Shown: positions 12,300-29,255 of the stretch, one piece after another
Layout of the letters: the number at the start of each line of letters is the position of its first letter
How positions within the stretch are numbered: position 1 is the first letter of the stretch
Assembly: GCA_036365145.1 (NCBI GenBank)
Contig: JAEOAD010000048.1
Coordinates: 10,767,001-10,831,000 of the forward strand
Direction: 5' to 3'
DNA: 64,000 nucleotides
Origin: Orientallactaga sibirica
Lineage: Eukaryota; Chordata; Mammalia; Rodentia; Dipodidae
Notes under the pieces: generated by a model
Told to the model about the DNA's origin: nothing
Database searches by the model: none
The model's input: only the letters and a program-made list of their open reading frames with translations
Program-made: the position numbers and the translations under genes

Positions 12300-12742
12300 T
12301 CTTCACCTTCTTCCCTGGCTCTCCTTCTCTCCTCCTCCTCCTCCTCCTCCTCCTCCTCCTTCTCTTCCTCCTCTTCTCCTCCTCCTCCTCCTCCTCCTTC
12401 TTCCTCCTCCTCCTCCTCCTCCTCCTTCCTCCCTCCTCCTCCTCTCCCTCCTCCTCCTCTTCCTCCTCCTCCTCCTCCTCCTCCTCCTCCTCCTCCTCCT
12501 CCTCCTCCTCCTCCTCCTCCTCCTCCTCCTCCTCCTCCTCCCCTCCTCCTCCTCCTCCCTCCCCTCCTCCTCCTCCTCCTCCTCCTCCTCCTCCTCCTCC
12601 TCCTCCTCCTCCTCCTCCTCCTCCTCCTCCTCCTCCTCCTCCTCCTCCTCCTCCTCCTCCTCCTCCTCCTCCTCCTCCTCCTCCTCCTCCTCCTCCTCCT
12701 CCTCCTCCTCCTCCTCCTCCTCCTCCTCTCCTCCTCCTCCTT
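12300..12742. repeat. Expanded (CCT)n tract, copy 2
   Basis: This is about 440 bases of CCT repeat, much of it pure and uninterrupted (for example 12468-12540 and 12565-12726). It corresponds to the mixed tract in copy 1. The minus strand is GGA-rich, with potential for G-quadruplex or triplex structure. Confidence 0.97.
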
Positions 12743-13682
12743 TTTTAAATATTTTTCTCAGGCTGGAGAGATGGCTCCATGGTTAAGGCACTTACCTGCA
12801 ATACTCACTCACCCAGGTTCAATTCCCTAGTTTCCATGTAAAGGAAGATGCACAAAGTGGTGCACGCATCTAGAATTTGTTTGCAGTGGCTAGAGGACAT
12901 AGTGCACTCATTCTCTCTCATGCTCATTCCTTGCAAATAAAAAATAAAATATTAACAAATATTTTTCTTTACTTATTTGCAAGCGGGGACATACACACAC
13001 AGAGGGAGAGACAGAAAGGAGAAAGAGAAAAAAAGAGAGAGACGAGAGAGAGAATAGCATACTAGGGTCTCTTACCACTGCAAACAAACTCCAGATGTAT
13101 GTGCCAGTTTGTGCATCTAGCTTTATACAGGCTGGTCTCTATTTTTCAGTACCACTGCAAACAAACTCAGGGTGGCCAGATGTCCTGAATGCTGGGATTG
13201 TGTACCACCACACCCAGCTCTTAATTCTATTTTTAAAATTTTATTTTTTGTGCATCTGGAACTCCAGATATGCCACCTTGGATATTGGAGAGATGGCTTA
13301 GCAGTTAAGGCACTTGCCTGCAAAGCCTAGGAACCCACAGGTTTGATTCCCCATGTAAGCCACATGCACAAGGTGGCACATGAGTCTGGAGTTCTTTTGC
13401 AGTGGCTGGAGGCCCTGGCATGCTCTCTCTCTCTGCCTCTTTCTGTGTTTCTCTCCCAAATAAATAAATAAATAAATAAATTTTTTTAAAAAGAAAGAAG
13501 GCTGGGCATGGTGGCACATGCCTTTAATCCCAGCACTCGAGAGGCAGAGGTAGAAGGATTACTGTGAGTTCAAGGCTACCCTGAGATTACATAGTGAATT
13601 TCAGGTCAGCCTGGGCTAGAGTGAGACCCCACCTCGAAAGAAAAAAAGAAAGAGAGAAAAAAAATAAAGAAAGAGAATGAAT

Positions 13683-14068
13683 ATGGGTGTTGCAGGGTCT
13701 TTTTGCTGCTGCAAACAAATTTCAGATGTATGGGCCACTTTGTGCATCTGGCTTTGTAGGAAAATGCTTTTAACCACTGAGCAATCTCTCCATCCTTATT
13801 TCTTAGTGACAGGTCAGAACCCTCATCATATCCTTTCCTTCCCTTTCTCCTTTTCTTCCCTCTTTTCTCTCTTTTCTTTTTCCTTCCTTCCTTCTCCCTT
13901 TTTCTTTTTTTTTTTTTTTTTTTTTGTTTTTCAAGGTAGGTTTTCATTCTAGCCTAGGCTGACCTGGAATTCACTATGTAGTCTCAGGGTGGCTTTGAAC
14001 TCATAGTGATCCTCCTACCTCAGTCTCCCAAGTGTTGAAATTTAAGGCATGCACTACCACACCCAGCT

Positions 14069-14129
<61 letters not shown>

Positions 14130-14449
14130 TGCTCCTTCCCTCTCTCCTTTTCTCTTTCTCTTTCTGAGATAGGGTCTGGAGCTTGTAACAGTCCTCTTAA
14201 CTCAGCTCCCCAAGTGCTAGGATTACAGATGTAAACTACCACATCCAGTTCTGAATTTTCTCTTTGTCTTATAAGAGAGAACTGGTTGAAGGTCACAATG
14301 TTACTTTGGTACCCACTTCCAAAGAGATTGTATTTATATCTGGCTTCAAGAGCCACGCATGACACAACCCACATGGGTGTCATTCATTGAATACATATGA
14401 CTGATACCCCTCAATGTTGTCACTGTTATACCAGCATGCAAAACTACAA
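13683..14449. repeat. SINE fragments and (CTTT)n beyond the duplication
   Basis: This stretch holds a partial tRNA-type SINE in minus sense (about 13683-13800), a minus-strand B1-like element with a 5' pyrimidine run (about 13840-14066), a (CTTT)n run (14070-14128) and a further B1-like remnant to about 14250. Sequence from 14250 to 14449 shows nothing recognisable. Confidence 0.75.
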
Positions 14450-15668
14450 ATGTGTGTCAAAGGCAAATATTTTAATTAACTAGAAATAAAATCCATAGTC
14501 AACATGTATTTCCTCTTTTTTTTTAGCCTAAAGAAAGTTCTGAACAGAGTATCAATCAAGATTACATCACAAAAACTTTAAATGTATTTACAGAGTGAAT
14601 AAGTTACATAGATGAACTCTGAATATGTTTCTGATGTGCGAGAGATTCACATGCACACACTGGACACTTGACAGCATTAAGTTTAAGGAGGAAAGTTAAG
14701 AATGGCCCTTTACATATATATTACAAAGAAAATTGGACATCCTTAAGACACAAAGTAACAGCTCATGTTTTGTCTTGACGACTCTACTTCTGGCTATCCG
14801 TGTGGATGTTAAAATATGCATGCGTGACAAGTGAACCGACTTGGACTTCATGTGAATCATTTCTTCTACAAAATGGCAAAGGTAATTAAAATTAACACTC
14901 ATCCTTCTGTAGTATAAATATGCTCATAAAAGCAACCTTCTAGTAAAAAGCAGCCAAGATCCTTACAAAGAGTCTATCTGGATCATTTCAGGTGCAGAGA
15001 TCCGAAGTCTTCAGCAACAGTAGCCTAGCAACGGAGGACAGGTACCTCATAGCAGCTCCCTTTAGACAGTCATCGTATCAAATAACAGTGTACAGGAAAT
15101 TGTAGTCCATCTACAACTCCCTTTTTCAGAACACAGGCTGTCAGCTTTTGACCATCTCACAATATTTCAGTGGCCAGCTTCATTCTGCCTGTCCCTTTCT
15201 CAACCCACCCTCCTCCCCCCCTCCCTCAAAAAAAAAAAAGAAAAAGAAAAACAGGAACAAAAGAAAGAAAAAGGAGAAAGGGAAGAAAAGAACGTAGTAC
15301 AAGTTTTAGAATATAAATTTTTTTTTCATGAGGAAAACATTGCACTTTTGCCAATCTAAAACTGGTTCTAGAGAGGGAGCTATCGTTCAGTGTGGTCGGC
15401 TTTGGTATGCAATGGAAGTCACTTCTTCAGTAGTGAGTTGCAGTTGCTCAGTGACGGGACGCGTGGGCCACACAGCAGGAATGGCCTAGGTTGGGATAGT
15501 ATTGCTACGGGCTGGGAGTTCTGTCATCTTCTTTAGAGGAAGTCCTACAGGCAACAAGAGGGAGAACAGTCTGTCCAAGCCTTGCGAAGGCTGACAAGAC
15601 ACTGAATGACGTCGCCCCAGCATGGCAGCACTGCCAGCTTGGAAACCATGGGGGACGGAAGGCTCCTG
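14450..15668 (-). other. FRY: FRY 3' untranslated region (proposed)
   Basis: About 1.2 kb directly after the FRY stop codon is free of SINEs, in contrast to everything around it, as expected for a conserved 3' UTR. The transcript sense contains a U/pyrimidine-rich tract (complement of the A-rich 15228-15290). No AATAAA is found on the minus strand here. The best candidate poly(A) signal is ATTAAA at 14471-14476 (TTTAAT on plus), which would place cleavage near 14450. The end point is therefore uncertain. Confidence 0.6.
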
Positions 15669-18467
<2,799 letters not shown>

Positions 18468-18828
18468 TCAACAGACGTGTTTAGATGCAATTGCATTTTA
18501 CATCTTCAAAAGAAAGGTATCAGATCACAAGGGTGTGGTTAAGCAGAGGCTTGATATTTTGGTACACTGACAGAAATGGATGTGACGGCACATGCCTAGA
18601 ATGATAGCACTTGTACATAGTGAGTTTCAAACCCAAGATGGGCTTCAGAGTGAGACCCTGGCTAAAAAGAAAAATAATAATAAATAAAATAAAATAAGAC
18701 AAATGACTCTGACCTTTCTGGTACATGTAAAGGATTGGGGTGATAGATTCTCAATATCTACTAGCATGCCTTCCCCATGGAAAAGAAGATTCTGACTTTA
18801 TTTAGAATGTTTCCTGTTTGGGCTGTGG

Positions 18829-18900
18829 GATGTAGCTCAGTGGTAAAGTGCTTGCTTCGCATACACCAGGCCTTCAGTCCTAGCACCAGTAAAACAACAA
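18829..18900 (+). repeat. ID element
   Basis: GGGATGTAGCTCAGTGGTAAAGTGC followed by the B-box-like region and an A-rich end is the classic rodent ID (tRNA-Ala-related) SINE. Divergent relatives lie at 18071-18150, 24403-24480, 56915-57010 (plus) and 57310-57388 (minus). Confidence 0.85.
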
Positions 18901-18912
18901 AAAACCTTTTCT

Positions 18913-19125
18913 GGGCTGGAGAGATGGCTTAGCAGTTAAGGTATTTGCCTGCAAAGCCAAAGGATCCTGGTTCCATTCTCCAGGACCCACGTAAGCCAGA
19001 TGCACAAGGGGACCCACACGTCTGGAGTTCCTTTGCAGTGGCTGGAGGTCCTGGATTGACTGTTCTCTCCCCTCCCTCTCCCTCTTTCTCTCAAATAAAT
19101 AAATAAATAAAATATACTTAAAAAC
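18913..19125 (+). repeat. tRNA-derived SINE, near full length
   Basis: It begins GGGCTGGAGAGATGGCTTAG and keeps an A box (TGGCTTAGCAG). It runs to a pyrimidine-rich segment and ends in (AAAT)n. Confidence 0.9.
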
Positions 19126-19204
19126 TTTTCCTGCTTAACTAGAAAGGCCTGAATTCAGTGGCCAACCACACAAGAAAGTTGACTCAAAAGTAGTGTAGCT
19201 GTGG

Positions 19205-19420
19205 TTCCGGCAGCACAATAACCCCTTCCTTCACAGGTGAGGCATTCTAGGACTCCCAGTGGATGCTTGAAACCTTGGATAACAAAACAAAACAAAATAG
19301 TCATAACAATGTGTCAAAACAAAAGCTACTCATTTTCGTTTATTATTTTTGGGCTGCAGTTTACTATGGATAACTGAAACTGGGACGAGAAATAGAAAAA
19401 AGTAGGGATGACGTATACCG
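19205..19420. mobile_element. Ancient DNA transposon remnant (Tigger/MER2-like)
   Basis: The string ACTCCCAGTGGATGCTTGAAAC and nearby GAAACCTTGGATAAC resemble the end region of MER2/Tigger-type elements. Pieces of the same kind, containing CCTATACATACATAGGATAA, occur in both duplicate copies (5283-5350 and about 9608-9680). Confidence 0.55.
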
Positions 19421-19439
19421 CCAGGGGGGTGGGCTGTGA

Positions 19440-19745
19440 TTTCTCCCTGAACTCCTCCTGTAGATCCATCCCAAAGTTTATGTTAAATGGTATTAAGTGG
19501 GTGGACCCTTAGTCGATTATGTTGTCCCCAGATAGGACCTCTGGGAAAAGGGATTAGATTAGGCCATCAGGGTGGGGCTTCCAGAACGGAATCTTAGTGG
19601 CTTTATAAGGAAAGGCAGAGACAGACATACACAGAGATCCACGTGGGCTTCCACCATGCTGCGATGTAGACGGTTCTGGTCATACTGTTTGGACTTCTAG
19701 CCCGAAAACTGTGAGTTAAGTAGGCCTTTTCTCTTTATAAAGAAA
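19440..19745 (+). mobile_element. 5' LTR of ERVL-MaLR element
   Basis: The order of motifs fits an MLT1/MST-type LTR: GGCCATCAGGGTGGGGCTTC, a ...CTTTATAAGGAAAGGCAGAG TATA-like region, CACCATG, a TTGGACTTC near the end and AACTGTGAGTTAAGTAGGCC. It lies in plus orientation, antisense to FRY. The left edge is approximate. Confidence 0.7.
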
Positions 19746-19772
19746 CGTGGTTCTGAAACGTGGTAATGGCTA

Positions 19773-21062
19773 TTGCTATTGCTGAAGATGTGGAGGGGAG
19801 TTTGGAACTGGGTCACAAGACTATGGAAGGGTTTGGAGGAGCAGGCCAGAGACCACCTGGAACACTGTGTGCAGCGTGTTGCAGGCAGTTTTGGTGAGGG
19901 CTCGGAAGCCCAAAACACCCACAGGCACGTGGACGGGAACTGCCAGGTGGGTGAGGTTTCAGATGGAAAGGAGAATTCTCTTGGGAACTGGAGTGAAGGC
20001 CATCCTTGTTACATTGTGGCAAAGAGTTTGGCTTCCTTCTGTCCTTGTCCTGAGATTCTCTGGAAGGCTGAACTTAAAAATGATGAACTTGGCCATCTGG
20101 CAGAGGAGCTTTCAAAGCAGCACAGCGTCCAGGCTGCTTCGTGGCTGCTCCTCACTGCATACAGCCAGATGAGAGAGCAAAGGAACGAGCTGAAGACAGA
20201 ACTGCTTCAAAGAGAAGCAGAGAGGAAAGATGTGGGGCCTGGCCGGAGAAGGAGCAACAAAACAGGTAGAGGGGTGATGAACGAGGGCTTCACAGAACAG
20301 CCTATGGCTAAAAAGATGAGAACAGATAACAAGAATTTAAGTTTGTTGCTTCAGGACAATAAGAAAGATGCCTTGAGGGCACCTTGGAAATCTTCCAGGG
20401 CAGAACTGCTCCAGAAAAGAGCCCCAAGGCTAGCTGGAGAGTCTGGGTTGTTGGCAAAGCACTCCTTGGGCCCCGTCAAGGCTCCTGTAAGTGGGAGACC
20501 TGGGCCTCGTCCACATATAGCAGGCTTGCAGAATCCAGGAGGAATGGGGCCGTGGCGGCTCTCCCCAAGATTTCAAAGGAAATCCAGGGAGTCCAGGCAG
20601 AAAGGTGCCTGGAGGTTGGAGCCGCTGTGGAGAGTGCCCGATGGGGGGACGCCCAGCGATGCTGCGAAAGTGAAGCTGCGTTGTAGACTCCAGAAAAGCA
20701 GGGTGGCCAGAATCATCCAGCAGCCTCCAGAGCACACTGCGAGCAGCGTTCCAGGGTCTCGCAAAGTGGCAGACATCAGCCTGCAACCTGTGAGAGCGGC
20801 TGCACGGGCCAAGATCAACAAAGCCAAGGCACGGAGACTTCCACCTACATCTCCCGGACTGACTGCCCCTGTCACCAGGGTGGAGCCCCTGAAGACAGTA
20901 CCCACTGGGGCAATGCCTGATGGCGCTGCAGGGGCAGGACTGTCATTGGAACTCCAGAGCTTCCGAGCTACCAGCATGAGATGCCAGCCTGGGAGAGCTG
21001 CGGAGAGGAGACGCCAGCCTGGGGGCACTGAAGCAGGGGCTGTGTCCAGGACAGCCCTGTAA
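19773..21062 (+). pseudogene. MaLR internal region with open 429-codon frame
   Basis: The translation begins MLLLKMWRGVWNWVTRLWKG and includes VSDGKENSLGNWSEGHPCY and FCPCPEILWKAELKNDELGH. These correspond closely to the translated internal sequence of MaLR elements (MST/THE1 type), which is gag-derived and normally riddled with stops. The frame is open to a TAA at 21060-21062. The C-terminal half is Arg/Pro/Ala-rich without recognisable domains. No pol or env part follows, as usual for MaLR. It lies in a FRY intron in antisense orientation. I regard it as a retroelement relic rather than a cellular gene. Whether the open frame is selected or chance cannot be told here. Confidence 0.7.
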
Positions 21063-21290
21063 GGAGTGAGGCTGCCAAGCCTGTCCCTGCGTGAGCAGGA
21101 GGCCAGACCTGGAGGGTGGCGTTGGAATGTTGGCCCTGCTTGGTTTTTGTCCTGCTTTGAGCAGTGAGGACTCTTTTTACTTTGCCTATTTCTCCCAGTA
21201 GGGATGTGAAAGTTGCCTCATTACTGTATTTTAGATATTGCACGGTCAAAACTAACTACAAAATGTTTGTGCTGAGTCTCAGATGAGTTT
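21063..21290 (+). mobile_element. MaLR internal 3' part, 3' LTR missing
   Basis: The stretch TTTGCCTATTTCTCCCAGTAGG, the later ATTTTAGATATTG and GAGTCTCAGATGAG follow the order of the 3' part of MaLR internal sequence. The similarity stops near 21290, where a B1-like SINE begins (21297-21470). No matching 3' LTR is found downstream. Confidence 0.6.
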
Positions 21291-21296
21291 CTGAAT

Positions 21297-24200
21297 TCTT
21301 TTTTTTTTTTTGGGGGGGGGGAGTGGTTTCAGGGTAGGATCTTTAACCAGGCTGACTTGGAGTTCACTATGTAGTCTCAGGCTGACCTTGAACTCTGTGA
21401 TCCTCCTACTTGATCCTACTTGATCCTCTTGAGGGCTAGGATTAAAGGCGTGTGCTACCACACCTGGCTTAAACTTGTTTTATTTATTTTTTTTTCAGGT
21501 AGGGTTTTACTCTAGTATAGGCTGGGGCTGGCCTGGAATTCACTACTGTTTTTTAAATTTTTATTTTAAATAAAGCAGCTGCTTCCAGGCTGACCTGGAA
21601 TTCACTATTTAGTCTCAGGCTGCCCTGGAACTCACAGCAGCCCTCCTACCTCTGCCTGCCTCCCGAGTGCTGGGATTAAAGGCGTGCGCTACCACAACCC
21701 AAAATGTTTGATAGCCCAAAATTTGATGTGTGTAATACCAAGCTGTGTTCGGGATACTCTAGGATTCGAATATTAATGTATAAAGCAATTTTATCTGAAA
21801 TATAAAGTTTAGAAGAGAATAGTGTTCATAGCAATTATATCTAAACTAAATTCTTAAAAATACATGCCATATACTGAAGCACACATGCTTTCAAACTTAT
21901 CATCAGCTATAACTGAAATAGTCTAAGTGTAATTTGTTCTATGTGAGCTTCTGACTGATGTATACAGCATGGGAATGCAGTAAAGCAAACAGACTTATGG
22001 ACCCAAGTTTTCTCAGATGTAAGACTGAAGATGTTATCCATATCACACAGGGTTAAAGACTAAAAGGCACTGGATATAGAACTATATGTACACATAGAAT
22101 GCTTTGCTACACAAGTGTTCAATAAATGTAACTATTAATATGGATTCTATTCTAACAATAAATGTTCCCTCAATTCTTTATGTTCCTGAGTGCCCTATTC
22201 CCTTTATAAAAAGAGATCTGGAGGCTGAGGAGATAGTTCCATTTCAAAGGTGCTTGCCTGCAAAGCCTGCTGGCTTTGGTTGGCCCCAGTTTTATTCCTC
22301 AGTGCCAGATGCACGTGGTGGTGCATGTGTCTGGAGTTTGTCTGCAGTGGCAGAAGGCGCTGGTCTCTGCTCACAAATAAATACTGAGAAGGGATCTGGC
22401 TGGGTGGAGTGGCTCACACCAATAATCCCAGTGCTGGGGAGACAGACTCATGTCCATGAATTTGAGGCCAACATGGGCTACTGTGAGTGAGACTCTCCCT
22501 CAAAAAAAGCAAAGAGGGCTGGAGATATGGCTTAGCGGTTAAGGTACTTGCCTGTGAAGCCTAAGCACTCCTGTTCAAAACTGCAGGTCCCATATAAGCC
22601 AGACTCAGTGACGCAAGTGCGCAATGTCACACATGCGCACAAGGGGGTACATGTGTCGAGTTCATTTGTAGCTGCTGAAGGCCCTGGGGTGCCCATTCTG
22701 TCTTTCTTTGCTTCTTTCTCTCTCTGTCTCTCAAATAAAAAACAAAGAGTGGGCTGGAGAGATGGCTTAGCAGTTAAGCTGCTTGCCTGTAAAGCCTGAA
22801 GATCCAGGTTCAATTCTCTAGTATCCACATAAGCCAGATGTACAAAGTCACATATGTGTCTGGAGTTTGTTTGCAGTGGCTAGAGGCCCTGGTGTGCCCA
22901 TTTTCTCTCTCTCTCAAATAAAATAAATAATCAGGGCTGGAGAGATGACTTAGCAGTTAAGGCATTTGCTTGCAAAGACTAAGGATCCAGGTTCAATTTC
23001 CCAGGACCCACATAAGCCAGATGCACAAGGTGGCACATGCATCTGGAGTTCATTTGCAGAGGCTGGAGGCCCTGGTGTGCCCATTCTCTCTGTGTGTCTT
23101 TATCTACCCCTTTCTTTTTTTTTTTTTTTTTTTTTTTTTGGTTTTTCGAGGCAGGGTTTCACTCTGGTCCAGGCTGACCTGGAATTAACTATGTAGTCTC
23201 AGGGTGGCCTCGAACTCATGGCGATCCTCCTACCTCTGCCTCCCGAGTGCTGGGATTAAAGGCATGCGCCACCACGCCCGGCTTCCCTTTCTTTCTTTTT
23301 AAAAAAATTTTTTTCGAGGTAGGGTCTCACTCTAGCCCAGGCTGACCTGGAATTCACTAGGCATTCTCAGGGTGGCTTTGAACTCACAGCAATCTTCCTA
23401 CCTCTGCCTCCCGAGTGCTGGGATTAAAGGCGTGCGCCACCACGCCAGTAGCTCCTTTTCTCTCTCTCAAATAAATAAATAAAGATATTAGCTGGGCTTG
23501 GTGGTGCACGCCTTTAATCCCAGCATTCGGGAGGCAGAGGTAGGAGGATCGCTGAGAGTTTGAGGCTACCCTGAGACTACATAGTGAATTCCAGGTCGGC
23601 CTGGACCAGAGTGAGCCCCTACCTTGAAAAACCAAAAAAAAAAAAAAAAAAAAAAAAAAAAGATATAAATAAAATATTAAAAAAAAATGGAGAGTGAGAG
23701 AGCAAGCGAGCTGTGGGGCCACCCTGAGACTACATAGTGAATTCCAGGTCAGCCTGGCCTAGAGTGAGACCCTACCTCAAAAAAAAAAATTGCCGATCAG
23801 ATTAGCTACTGATTTGAAGAGTCACGGAGTGTATCGAGTGCTAATTAGGTCAGCCACGATGTTCTCGGCATCCTGTCACTCATTCCCAGATCACCAGAGG
23901 CTTCCTAGAGTAAAGTTCTGCAACTCTAGCGCTTTAGCCCATATGTGCAACACCTGTGCTGCCAGCTGCAGCCGCTCCAGTTCTGTTCTCCACTGGGGGA
24001 ATCTCGCTGTTGGCAGCAGGTGCAGAAGGTCCACTCCAGTCCAGGAGATACAGGTTTCCCCATTGTGATGAGAAAGATGACCTTTGCTGGTTTCAATTTT
24101 CACTCCTTCATTCAGTAAATTTTCTGGTGGCACTGACCCTTACAAATAGGATGCTGGCAAGGGGGAGGAAGTTAGGGGGGTGCATTTCACACTTTCTGAG

Positions 24201-24499
24201 ACTGGATTATTTGCATAGGAGATGGGAGAACACATTCCTCCTGCCAGCGTTATCCACCCTGCAAATCAGCTGGCTTCCCCATCAGATTTGGTGGAGCCAT
24301 TCACTGAGTGGAAGTGGGGGGGATGAACCCTACTAAGGTGGTGAACGGGGTGGCTGGCTCTAAGTGGAGGCTGCACGGGAGGTTTAGTTATTCATCCTCA
24401 AGTCAGGGCTTGGAGAATAACTCACTGGGAGAGTGCTTGTCTAACATGAAGCCTCAGGTTCAATCCCTAGCACCCAAACCCCCAACACATCACACATCA

Positions 24500-24500
<1 letters not shown>
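21297..24500. repeat. SINE cluster in FRY intron
   Basis: Elements seen: B1 minus 21297-21470, 21490-21545 and 21575-21705; tRNA-type plus 22210-22380, 22516-22740, 22752-22930 and 22936-23108; B1 minus 23118-23283 and 23300-23447; B1 plus 22398-22510 (divergent), 23491-23640 and 23712-23785; ID-like plus 24403-24480. Sequence 21710-22200 and 23790-24400 is unique with no recognised gene. Confidence 0.8.

Positions 24501-29255
<4,755 letters not shown>

Larger units (their letters stand above)
9066..13682 (+). repeat. Tandem segmental duplication, copy 2
   Basis: This copy is collinear with 4721-9065 at an offset of 4345 at its start. It has short indels and single-base changes and is about 270 bp longer, mainly because of the expanded CCT tract at 12300-12740. 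Flanking single-copy sequence differs at both outer ends, as expected for a direct tandem duplication. It retains the LTR block (11145-11411) in a cleaner form than copy 1. Confidence 0.9.

Noticed and set aside
12264..12830. 188-codon poly-Pro/poly-Leu frame
   Set aside because: It is a translation of the (CCT)n repeat; no gene context.
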